From the NCBI RefSeq assembly GCF_015689175.1, contig NZ_CP065047.1, positions 4,898,001-4,962,000 of the forward strand: a DNA stretch of 64,000 bases, read 5' to 3'. Position 1 is the stretch's first letter; every line of letters starts with the position of its first letter. This stretch comes from Mycobacterium kubicae. GTDB taxonomy: Bacteria; Actinomycetota; Actinomycetes; Mycobacteriales; Mycobacteriaceae. Position numbers and translations under genes: made by a program. The notes beneath the pieces are model-generated. The model saw only the letters and a program-made list of their open reading frames with translations, was not told the DNA's origin and searched no databases. Below, piece after piece: positions 26,841 through 33,970 of this stretch.

Positions 26841-28616
26841 CTACCCCTGATCTCCGACGGCCAGCGCGGGCGCGGTTCGAACAATCCATTCTTGGCTGAT
26901 CGGGTTGTTCGGTTGTTCTTGTCGGTACGTCGACCGAAGTTGTCGCAGATAGGAGTCCGCTTGCCACGCTTGCACTTGCCGCACGACATGGTCATCGGCG
27001 AAGCTGCGCGACTTCTCAGTGCAGACCGTGTCGACCAACTGGCCAGCCAACTGGTGCAGCAAGCGGACGTTGGCGTCGAATTGGGCAGTGAAGTCCGAAG
27101 CCTTTCCCATCATCGCGGTATGCAGCGTCACCATGAAGTTCAATGGGGTGTAGAGATCAACGAACTTCGCGCAGGGCTGCCCGCTGTCCACCGCGGCCCA
27201 CTCTCCGAAGAAGTTCTGCATGCGGACGCTGAGTTTGATCAAGCCCTCCAGGTGCGGCACGATCTCGGGGTCGTCGGCGACAGTGACGAACCGGCCGTTG
27301 CTGTAGACGAAGCCCAGGAACCCCCAGTAGAAGGCGATGTCCCAGATGACTTTCGCCGACATCACCGCCGGCGATCCCATCAGCGCATATTGGTGGCAAT
27401 ACACGGCGAGCCACATGTCGGTCAGGGACCGGAACAGCGAGTCGTTGATCTCAGACCTGGTGGTGACGTCCTGACCGTCGAGGTCACGAGTGATCATGTC
27501 GGTGATGAGGCCGTTGCCGATCGCGATGAGGTCCAGTCCCGAGGAGTACAGCGGATCCAAGAAGACTCCGGAATCCCCGGTGAGGCACCACCGTTGGCGA
27601 CCGTCGTAAACCTTCGTGGCGCTGTGACTGTAGTTCTTCATCACCCGGAAGTCTTTGATCAGGTGCGCGTGCTCGGCCAACGTTGCGGCACACTGCGGCT
27701 CGTGCTCTGCAAGCCACGACCGCGCTTTGGCAAGGGTGTTGAAGCGGTCGAACGAGTGGAATTGCGGGTCGGCGACGATACCGACGCTGGTGGATCCCGA
27801 GGCCAGTCGGATCAACCACACCCAATACCCTTCACCCATCAAGTGATTGGTGGACATGGCTCGGTCGCCTTCGACGATGCGCTCTTGCCAATCGGCGTCG
27901 TCGCTCCATCGACCGATGTCGAGCTCGGCCGCGACACGCAACCACACCGCGTTGCAGTTGTGGTCGTTGCTCCGCTTCAAGTTCAGTTGCCGGGGTAGCG
28001 CCCGGTTTCGCCCCGATGCATCAACCACCCACCGGGTCGTGCTGTGTGAAGTGGTGTCACCGGTCTGGATGGTGATCGTGTGCGCGCCGCCGGTGCCGAA
28101 ATCGACGGATCGTACTCGGCCCGCGGCAAATTCGACACCGTCGTTGCGGCAACGTCGAGTCAGTTCGTTCTCCAGTCTGCCCCGGTCGATCTGGTAGGTG
28201 ACCTGCGGAATGAATCTGGAGCTGCCGAGTTCGACGCGCTGCCCGATGTCATCGTTCCCGTTGTGCGAGAAGAACATTCGCAACCCCATTTTGCGCAACT
28301 GGGAAGTATGCAAATGGTCGGCCAGGCCGATGCGGTCCCGCAGGTAGTGCGCGGAGATTTCCACTGTCGACTCGCCGACCGTGTGGGTGATCTCGGGCAC
28401 CGGGTGCGGGGTCGGCTCGACGATCAGAATCCGCGTCCGCGGACGTGCGCTGCGAAGTTCGCGCGCCAGCGTGAGGGCCGCCACTCCCCCGCCCACGATG
28501 GTGACGTCATAGTCCGGCGCGGCATTCTCGGCGTCGGACAGGTGGGTCTTGATTCGCCGCGCCAGAGCCTCCCGCGCTTGCGGGCTCAGGCGCGACAGTT
28601 GCGCTCGTGCGTCCAC
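26841..28616 (-). CDS. flavin-dependent halogenase-like oxidoreductase
   Basis: A 591-residue FAD enzyme. It has a dinucleotide motif near 40-50 ('VTIVGGGVAALTLA'), 'THTVGESTVE' where tryptophan halogenases have VGEATIP, Lys109 aligned with the catalytic Lys of RebH-type halogenases, 'YWVWLIRLASG' in place of the WxWxIP signature (Pro replaced by Arg), and 'GDSGVFLDPLYSSG' near the end. It is clearly related to flavin halogenases, but halogenation is not proven. A residue 5-25 helix ('LSRLSPQAREALARRIK') may be a carrier-docking element. It lies 100 bp upstream of the PKS on the same strand. Confidence 0.8.
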   Translation of the reverse strand: MDARAQLSRLSPQAREALARRIKTHLSDAENAAPDYDVTIVGGGVAALTLARELRSARPRTRILIVEPTPHPVPEITHTVGESTVEISAHYLRDRIGLADHLHTSQLRKMGLRMFFSHNGNDDIGQRVELGSSRFIPQVTYQIDRGRLENELTRRCRNDGVEFAAGRVRSVDFGTGGAHTITIQTGDTTSHSTTRWVVDASGRNRALPRQLNLKRSNDHNCNAVWLRVAAELDIGRWSDDADWQERIVEGDRAMSTNHLMGEGYWVWLIRLASGSTSVGIVADPQFHSFDRFNTLAKARSWLAEHEPQCAATLAEHAHLIKDFRVMKNYSHSATKVYDGRQRWCLTGDSGVFLDPLYSSGLDLIAIGNGLITDMITRDLDGQDVTTRSEINDSLFRSLTDMWLAVYCHQYALMGSPAVMSAKVIWDIAFYWGFLGFVYSNGRFVTVADDPEIVPHLEGLIKLSVRMQNFFGEWAAVDSGQPCAKFVDLYTPLNFMVTLHTAMMGKASDFTAQFDANVRLLHQLAGQLVDTVCTEKSRSFADDHVVRQVQAWQADSYLRQLRSTYRQEQPNNPISQEWIVRTAPALAVGDQG

Positions 28617-28639
28617 AAGTCAACCTCCCACGCGCGAGA

Positions 28640-28664
28640 TAAGCTAAGTTGCTTAATAGTTAAG
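28640..28664. promoter_or_regulatory. overlapping palindromes upstream of the halogenase gene
   Basis: An AT-rich stretch in the 277-bp divergent promoter between halogenase and antiporter. It contains TAAGC-N6-GCTTA (28640-28655) and CTTAA-tag-TTAAG (28652-28664), both perfect. The setting, about 25-50 bp upstream of the halogenase start, suits an operator, probably MarR- or TetR-type. No regulator gene is seen. Confidence 0.5.
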
Positions 28665-28892
28665 AAAGTTACACTAAATCGGGCTTCTGGCAAGCGGAGA
28701 CCGAAGTCCGAGCGTGCGGCCTCCGCTCAGAAGATTCGACGCGAGAAGTGCTGGGGAGGGCGGGGCCGGATGAGACTTGACCACCCACCGACGCCCAGGG
28801 CCGCCTCGTACCCCTGCGGCGGTCACCCCCGGCGGCTGCACCGGCCCGGCGGGCCAGTCGGCACCATCACATCGACGTTGAGGACTTGAGCC

Positions 28893-30320
28893 GTGCCCGC
28901 AGCCATTTCCATACATTTCTTTTTGGAGCTGACCGTCATCCTCGCGACCTGTCGTTTGGTCGGGCTGGTGGCAAAACGCTTCGGACAACCTCAAGTCGTC
29001 GGCGAAATGATTGCCGGTGTACTGCTCGGTCCTTCCCTTTTGGGCAGCATCGCGCCCGGCTTACAACACCATCTCTTCCCGCCGGGCCACACCAACATCG
29101 TGTTGTACACGGTGGCCCAAATCGGCCTCGTGCTGTACATGTTTCTCGTCGGACTCAATTTCGATGTGAACTTGATCAAACACCGTGCCGGCACTGCCGC
29201 CGCCGTTTCAGCAGCGGGCATCGTGGTTCCTCTGCTTCTGGGGGCGCTTATCGCCGTCCCGCTCTTGGCCAGCGGAATTTTCTTCACAAAAAGCGTCACG
29301 CTCGTGATGGCAATGATGTTTCTGGGCGCATCGATCGCAACGACCGCTTTCCCCATGCTGGCCCGGATCATCTTCGAGACGAAATTGTCCGGAACGCCGC
29401 TGGGCACCCTGGCCCTGGCCTGCGGTGCCGCCGATGACGCGCTGTCGTGGTGCATCCTGGCCACCGTCCTGGCCATTCACCGCGGCAGCCCGACCGTGGC
29501 GGCGACGGCGATAATCGGCGGGCTTGTCTACACCGTGCTCTCGCTCACGCTGGGACGAAAGGCATTTCGCGGCCTCGGCACGATATCGGAACGCCGCAAC
29601 ACCGTAACCCCCTCGATGCTCTGCACCGTCCTCGTCTTGCTCATGGCGTGCGCCTGGTTCACCGACACCACCGGTATCTACGCCATCTTCGGCGCCTTCA
29701 TTCTCGGTGTCGCCATGCCGTCCGGTTTCTTCGCCGAGCACGTCACCGTTACCCTCGAACCGCTGGTCACCACATTTCTGCTGCCGTTGTTCTTCGTCTA
29801 TTCCGGGTTGAACACCCAGATCGGATTACTGAACAGTCCAAAACTGTGGGCGGTGACAATCGGAATACTTGTCGTGTCGATTGCAGGAAAAGGTGTCGCG
29901 TGCAGCCTGGCTGCGCGATTGCGAAAAGTCCCGCTGCGGGAATCGATCGCGTTGGGATCTTTGATGAACGCTCGTGGTCTGATCGAACTCATTCTGCTGA
30001 ATATCGGACTCGAAGCGGGAATCATCACCCCGACGCTGTTCACCATTTTGGTGTTGGTAGCCATTGTCACCACGCTGATGGCCACGCCGATTTTCGAATT
30101 CGTATACGGCCGGCACCGGTCGGGAAGCGATCAAGTGCAACCAAAACGTTCGACGATCTCGTGGTGGCCAGGGGCGGGATCGAACCGCCGACCTTCCGCT
30201 TTTCAGGCGGAGTTCTGGCCTACACCAATGTGTTTCAGCCGGTCAGACCAGAAGCGCAACCGGCATTCGGACGTGTTGGATCAGTCGGTCTGGCTCGTTG
30301 GCCCCATGTTGGCCCCATGA
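28893..30320 (+). CDS. cation:proton antiporter (CPA2), C-terminus read through att site
   Basis: A membrane protein with 11-12 hydrophobic segments matching CPA2 antiporters: 'GQPQVVGEMIAGVLLGPSLLG' and 'YMFLVGLNFDV', 'GAADDALSW' (paired Asp of the ion site) and 'NARGLIELILLNIG'. The family-like part ends near residue 405. The last 60 or so residues are antisense reading of a tRNA-Phe fragment ('WWPGAGSNRRPSAF') and then island DNA, so the present C-terminus is partly artificial. It is divergent from the halogenase. A role in self-protection or ion homeostasis for the PKS locus is a guess. Confidence 0.82.
   Translation: MPAAISIHFFLELTVILATCRLVGLVAKRFGQPQVVGEMIAGVLLGPSLLGSIAPGLQHHLFPPGHTNIVLYTVAQIGLVLYMFLVGLNFDVNLIKHRAGTAAAVSAAGIVVPLLLGALIAVPLLASGIFFTKSVTLVMAMMFLGASIATTAFPMLARIIFETKLSGTPLGTLALACGAADDALSWCILATVLAIHRGSPTVAATAIIGGLVYTVLSLTLGRKAFRGLGTISERRNTVTPSMLCTVLVLLMACAWFTDTTGIYAIFGAFILGVAMPSGFFAEHVTVTLEPLVTTFLLPLFFVYSGLNTQIGLLNSPKLWAVTIGILVVSIAGKGVACSLAARLRKVPLRESIALGSLMNARGLIELILLNIGLEAGIITPTLFTILVLVAIVTTLMATPIFEFVYGRHRSGSDQVQPKRSTISWWPGAGSNRRPSAFQAEFWPTPMCFSRSDQKRNRHSDVLDQSVWLVGPMLAP
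30162..30211 (-). other. tRNA-Phe 3' fragment (attachment-site remnant)
   Basis: On the minus strand this reads as the 3' part of tRNA-Phe: anticodon stem TCCGC/GCGGA with loop CTGAAAA (anticodon GAA), T-stem GGCGG/CCGCC with loop TTCGATC, acceptor strand CCTGGCC, discriminator A and encoded CCA. The 5' acceptor strand and D-arm are missing; identity stops exactly at the start of the anticodon stem. This is the usual footprint of a tyrosine-integrase element in a tRNA gene, where one end keeps only the 3' part. Confidence 0.85.
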
Positions 30321-30352
30321 GATAACCCAATCTGCGTGGCAAGCCGATCGGG
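30281..30352 (-). pseudogene. possible integrase C-terminal remnant
   Basis: A 23-codon stretch before a stop reads '...LSHGANMGPTSQTD', similar to the 'GANMGPT' tails of actinobacterial phage-type tyrosine integrases. A stop codon lies directly upstream. Its position 70 bp from the att remnant is where the int gene of such an element would be. Nothing of the catalytic domain is left, so the call rests on a short motif plus location. Confidence 0.35.
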
Positions 30353-30540
30353 TTACTTGGTCGGTAGAAGCGGACTTGGGCGAAGTCTTAGTGCGATGGT
30401 TTTCGCTTACCGAACAGAGCGCGGCGGTCCCGGCGGATCTCATAGAGACGCCAACTGAACTATCGACCGCAACTGAAAGGCTGGATGCAGTCCAATTTGC
30501 TTGCGTGTGGTCCGATGGGCACCACCGCGCGCATCCCAAT

Positions 30541-31212
30541 CTAGAGCAGTTTCACCGGCGCTGGCTCAAGCACTAGGCCCCACGGCGTGGTGACGTTGAG
30601 GAGCGGTTCGGGCGGCGGGTCGGTGAGCGCGATGGGGTCTCCGGCCAAGCTCGCGGTGCCGCGCCCCTCGAAGAGTGCGACGCAAGCGTTGCCGTCCAGG
30701 CGGGACGGGAACCGGACGGCGCCGGCGCCTCGGTCAAAAAGGTCCGCGGCGATCGTCTGCGTGATGGCGCGGCGACTGGTGGTGATCTCGCGCAGATCGA
30801 GGTGCTGCAGGTCGTGCTCGAGCAGCAGTTCGACGTGGCGATCCTCGATCTCCTGGCGTGTGGGCACGTCGGTGAGATCGATCAAGGGGCCATCGAGCTT
30901 CAGGACTGTGGGAACGAGGGCGTGCTGTATGCGCCACTGCGCAGTGACCGGCTTCTCAGTGAAGTCTTGGGCAGCCTCAGGTCCGTAGCGCTCAACATGG
31001 CGGCGCAGCGCGCCGAGGTTCGGCCGGAAGTCGGCTAGCACCTCGCGAAGACACGTTTCCGCCAAGTCAGCACAATAGAGCGTGCGGAACCGGCGGTAGA
31101 CGTCGTCGAAACGGTGACTGAACTGGTACAGCTCCAGCGGAGTGAAGCCGAGCGGGTCAGCGTAATAGCCGACCCGCCACAGGGTTCGCCCCTGCTCGGG
31201 CGCCGCGATCAC
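30541..31212 (-). CDS. RES-domain toxin (MbcT-like NAD+ phosphorylase)
   Basis: A 223-residue RES-family protein. The pattern 'TLWRVGYYADPLGF...QFSHRFDDVYRRFRTLYCA' followed by 'AETCLREVLADFRPN' gives the conserved Arg, Tyr and Glu of RES toxins, which degrade NAD+ by phosphorolysis. The GTG start at 31212 overlaps the antitoxin stop (GTGA), the usual coupled layout with the antitoxin first. It is longer than MbcT of M. tuberculosis (about 186 residues). It is the first intact gene of the island after the att site, a stabilising position. Confidence 0.8.
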   Translation of the reverse strand: MIAAPEQGRTLWRVGYYADPLGFTPLELYQFSHRFDDVYRRFRTLYCADLAETCLREVLADFRPNLGALRRHVERYGPEAAQDFTEKPVTAQWRIQHALVPTVLKLDGPLIDLTDVPTRQEIEDRHVELLLEHDLQHLDLREITTSRRAITQTIAADLFDRGAGAVRFPSRLDGNACVALFEGRGTASLAGDPIALTDPPPEPLLNVTTPWGLVLEPAPVKLL

Positions 31213-31604
31213 GACTGGAAGCTGGCGACCTGCCGTGCAGCCCGGACAACCATCGCGAACTCCGCGGTGTCGACCGCCGCACCGAGCACCTCGATCGGCG
31301 CGCGATCGTCCAAGCGCGTGTTGGTGCCAAACAGCCACGCCCGCGCCGTCTTGTCGTCGTAAGCATCGACGAGCATCCTGACGACCTTGTAGCCCTCACG
31401 TAACCGGCGCTCGGTCGCGCCGTGAGGTTCCGGGCCGCCCTTGCGCGCGTAGCGGCCGATTTGCTTGGCGTCAGCCAAGCCCGCCATCGCCGCCGCGACG
31501 CGCTGGCCGACGGCCTCTTGCAGATACGCGGCGATCTCGCGGATCGAAAGCGTCGCTGCCTCATCATCAAGCCGCTGCGCCGCAGAGACGGTCAAGACTG
31601 GCAT
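31209..31604 (-). CDS. Xre/MbcA/ParS-type antitoxin
   Basis: A 131-residue partner of the RES toxin. A helical N-terminal part is followed by 'EGYKVVRMLVDAYDDKTARAWLFGTNTRLDDRAPIEVL', of which 'ARAWLFGTNTRLDDRAPIE' is the hallmark of MbcA/ParS toxin-binding domains. The ATG at 31604 has GGAGGTGCGAT upstream; longer frames would only add unconserved residues. The protein should bind the toxin active site and repress its own promoter; four CCTGA-type repeats lie directly upstream. Confidence 0.82.
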   Translation of the reverse strand: MPVLTVSAAQRLDDEAATLSIREIAAYLQEAVGQRVAAAMAGLADAKQIGRYARKGGPEPHGATERRLREGYKVVRMLVDAYDDKTARAWLFGTNTRLDDRAPIEVLGAAVDTAEFAMVVRAARQVASFQS

Positions 31605-31625
31605 ATCGCACCTCCACGTTGATCT

Positions 31626-31679
31626 ACCTGAGACGCTACCACATAAACACCTGAGAACACACCCTGAAGCTACACCTGA
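31626..31679. promoter_or_regulatory. four direct repeats upstream of the MbcA-like antitoxin
   Basis: The hexamer (A/C)CCTGA on the plus strand (TCAGGT on the minus) starts at 31626, 31649, 31662 and 31674, spacings of 23, 13 and 12 bp, that is one or two helical turns. It covers the expected promoter of the toxin-antitoxin operon and is a candidate autoregulatory site. Confidence 0.45.
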
Positions 31680-31680
31680 T

Positions 31681-32048
31681 AGCCACCAGGCCTGGCCTAC
31701 GGTTCGCGGTTGGAGCCGTTGAATCAGCATGTTCGCGCAAAAATGCCGCCAACGACGCCGCTCACTGGCCACGATTCGACCTCTAAGGTATGAGCTAACC
31801 GGTCACCGTCTCCTCCAGTGCGCACGGTCTCATAGCTGCACGTCAGCGAGGTTCAGCCGTTCCCGCTGTGACGCTCCGTCCCTCTTGTTCGCATCGGTTC
31901 CACCGTGTTCTGTGGCCAAATCCGTGGCCATTCCAACAGCCATAAGTGGGCCCATGCGCAACCCGCGGCGCGAGCCGTCGCGGGTGACACGATTACAGAT
32001 AAGCCGCGAACGTCACCACGAGAAGATCGGCGAGCGCGTCCGAGCCAC
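31681..32048. other. no gene recognised
   Basis: About 370 bp between the antitoxin promoter and a decayed gene. Frames are short and show no family pattern on either strand. The composition is less GC-rich than the neighbours. Confidence 0.4.
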
Positions 32049-32321
32049 CTAGGCGTAGAGACTCATCCACCGTGCGATGGTCGGCTCCATGCGCTCGGGC
32101 ACGAGCGAATCCGCGTCCCGTTGATCCCGCCGTACGTTCCTGTCGGGGTCGCTGAGCAACCAGATGGTTCGCGCCGATGTCTCCATCGCCGAACGGCATA
32201 GTTGCATTATGGACGACGCGTAGAGGTTCCTCGTCGTCGTCCGTTGATCTACGAGCAACGCGGCCGCGTACAGGTTCTCCGTGGCGCTCATCATCGGAAT
32301 CAAACACTCCTCGGTGACCGC

Positions 32322-32358
32322 TGTCCGTTATAACCGGATCTGGGGCATTCTCAATGAA
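32322..32358 (+). repeat. left terminal inverted repeat of the vapBC element
   Basis: 37 bp beginning TGTCCGTTAT and ending GGGGCATTCTCAATGAA. Pairs with 33085-33121 with two mismatches (positions 11 and 14 from the outer end). It is directly preceded by ACCGC. Confidence 0.88.
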
Positions 32359-32405
32359 GGCGAGGTCAACGCACTATCTGAACGATATCGTGATAGCATC
32401 GCTCT

Positions 32406-32657
32406 GTGGCGCAGATTCTCATCCGTCAACTTGAGGACGACACCAAGGCCAAATTGCAGCGACTAGCCCGTCAACACGGTCGCAGCACCGAGGAGGAGGT
32501 GCGCGAGATCTTACGGAACGCAGTCCGGCACGTCGATAATCCGCCTGGGCGGCTCGGGTCTCGTATCGCGTCACGCTTCAAAGGCGTGGGCCTGACCGAG
32601 GACATACCCGAACTGCGGGGACAGCCCGTCCAGCCGGCACAGTTCAACGAATCATGA
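32406..32657 (+). CDS. vapB: VapB/FitA-type antitoxin (ribbon-helix-helix)
   Basis: An 83-residue protein with an N-terminal ribbon-helix-helix ('AQILIRQLEDDTKAKLQRLA', then 'GRSTEEEVREILRNA'), as in FitA antitoxins, and a C-terminal tail for the PIN partner. GTG start. Its stop overlaps the toxin start (ATGA). The promoter must lie between the left terminal repeat (ends 32358) and 32406, so the repeat itself may provide promoter sequence. It is carried inside the miniature transposon. Confidence 0.87.
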   Translation: MAQILIRQLEDDTKAKLQRLARQHGRSTEEEVREILRNAVRHVDNPPGRLGSRIASRFKGVGLTEDIPELRGQPVQPAQFNES

Positions 32658-33070
32658 TCGTGCTGGACACCAATGTGCTCTCCGCGTTGATGCGGGACAC
32701 ACCCGATCCGGCCGTCGTGGAATGGCTCGATAATCAGCCCACCGAATCAATCTGGACGACATCGGTAACAGTATTCGAGATACGCACTGGTATTGAACTT
32801 TTGACGCCAAGCCGCCGACGCAAGCGGCTCGACGAGATCTTTTCTCAACTCCTCGACGAAGACCTTGATGGTCGTGTGCAATCCTTCGACCTGACGGCTG
32901 CGTTTGCCGCTGGGACCATCGCCGCCACCCAACAACGAGGTGGGCGTGCGGTGGAAATTCGTGATGTGCAGATCGCCGGCATCGCCGCGTCCCGGCACGC
33001 AACTGTGGCTACCCGCAATACTCGCCACTTCGACGGAACGGGCGTCGACCTGGTCAACCCCTGGGACTGA
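32654..33070 (+). CDS. vapC: VapC/FitB-type PIN-domain toxin
   Basis: A 138-residue PIN ribonuclease. It has the first acidic residue in 'MIVLDTNVLSALMR', Glu in 'VFEIRTGIELL', and Asp in 'EIRDVQIAGIAASR', giving the metal-binding acidic cluster, and ends 'RNTRHFDGTGVDLVNPW', the typical FitB tail. It should cut specific RNAs unless bound by VapB. It ends 14 bp before the right terminal repeat at 33085, so the element is almost nothing but repeats plus this operon. Confidence 0.9.
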   Translation: MIVLDTNVLSALMRDTPDPAVVEWLDNQPTESIWTTSVTVFEIRTGIELLTPSRRRKRLDEIFSQLLDEDLDGRVQSFDLTAAFAAGTIAATQQRGGRAVEIRDVQIAGIAASRHATVATRNTRHFDGTGVDLVNPWD

Positions 33071-33084
33071 CGTCGTGCCCCAGA

Positions 33085-33121
33085 TTCATTGAGAATGCCC
33101 CAGATCCAGTGATAACGGACA
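33085..33121 (-). repeat. right terminal inverted repeat of the vapBC element
   Basis: Reverse complement of 32322-32358 with two mismatches, followed directly by ACCGC, the second copy of the 5-bp target duplication. Confidence 0.88.
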
Positions 33122-33329
33122 ACCGCCGCATCCCCCGCCGGCACTAAGGGATACGCCTCCTTAAAAGCGGCGTCGTCGCCGACAAACGGGCTCCCCGGCT
33201 CAGGATGGTGCGGGTGCAGTCCCCACTGCCGCAATTCCGCGCACGCTTGGCACGGTTGCCGATGCGGTCCAGCACGCCGTTCGTCGCCAAATTGACCAGT
33301 GCTTCTATCATCTGCTGATCCGGCTGCAT

Positions 33330-33861
33330 AACGAGTCTCCTATTACAACACCAAACACGCCCTGGCTGCGCGGTACGTTCACAATGCACCTGTCCAACGA
33401 CAAGTCCGGGGTGTTCAAGGGCGCGCCGGCCATTGAGTAACAATTGCGACGTTGCATTTCGTAAGGCGGACGCCCGCGTTGGAGTCTGGGACCTAAGGGG
33501 ACAATCGGCTTCCCACGCAGCGACTTCCACGTCAGGCAGCGGATTATCGAAGGTGTCGGAAACTGAGAGATTCTGTAGCTGGCCGAATTGACGCGGTGTG
33601 TTTGTTGAAGCTTGCATATCGGGCGGCGGTGGCTCGTCCCAAGCCTTCGCCATCAACGTCGGATCGTCGAGGTCTCGGCAAGCGTCGGCTGCTCGGCGGA
33701 GCTGTTCCGCTGTCATCCGTTCTGCAGGCTTGTGCCGCGGTGCCTTATCGGACATTGGTGACCCTGAAGATCTCTGATCGTAAGCGGATGGGCGTAGGTT
33801 GAACTCTATCTTGGTGGTCAATTCGTCACGGTGCCAGTTCTCCCCAGTTGCGTCCAGCAGA
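33330..33861. other. no clear gene; possible minus-strand fragment
   Basis: The minus strand is open from 33755 (ATG, MSDKAPRHKPAERMTAEQLR) in the same frame as the split hypothetical gene. The first 60 residues look protein-like (helical, D/E-K/R balanced, 'AADACRDLDDPTLMAKAWDE'), the rest does not. It may be the remnant of a second small hypothetical gene. Confidence 0.3.
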
Positions 33862-33970
33862 GTGGTGTACGAGCCGGTGATGACCGGCGTGTCGTAGCCG
33901 GATGAATGAAGGTCATCGCGTGATTCTTCGAGGGACCGACCAAAGTCACTCGAGCAAAGGAATCAACGCG

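Larger units (their letters stand above)
32322..33121. mobile_element. miniature Tn3-like element (TIME) carrying vapBC
   Basis: An 800-bp unit bounded by 37-bp inverted repeats that differ at only two positions, flanked on both sides by the direct repeat ACCGC (32317-32321 and 33122-33126). It contains a complete antitoxin-toxin pair and no transposase. Long terminal repeats with a 5-bp duplication are the signature of Tn3-family derivatives, whose full-size members often carry toxin-antitoxin genes. Excision in silico restores a host reading frame, which proves the insertion polarity and limits. Confidence 0.85.
32049..33329 (-). pseudogene. hypothetical gene, frameshifted and split by a vapBC transposon
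   Basis: The first part starts at an ATG (33329) with TAGGAGA upstream and reads MQPDQQMIEALVNLATNGVL; a one-base deletion near 33230 shifts the frame to 'WGLHPHHPEPGSPFVGDDAA'. At 33126 it is cut by the element at 32322-33121. If that element and one copy of the 5-bp duplication are removed, the frame continues without a break through 'AGDAAVTEECLIPMMSATEN' and 'LCRSAMETSARTIWLLSDP' to a stop at 32049. About 170-190 residues in all. No function is recognised. The second half resembles helical hypothetical proteins common in actinobacteria. Confidence 0.7.

Noticed and set aside
30162..30240. A complete tRNA gene
   Set aside because: Only the part from the anticodon stem to the 3' end pairs properly. 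The upstream bases do not complement the acceptor stem (CCTGGCC needs GGCCAGG) and give no D-arm.
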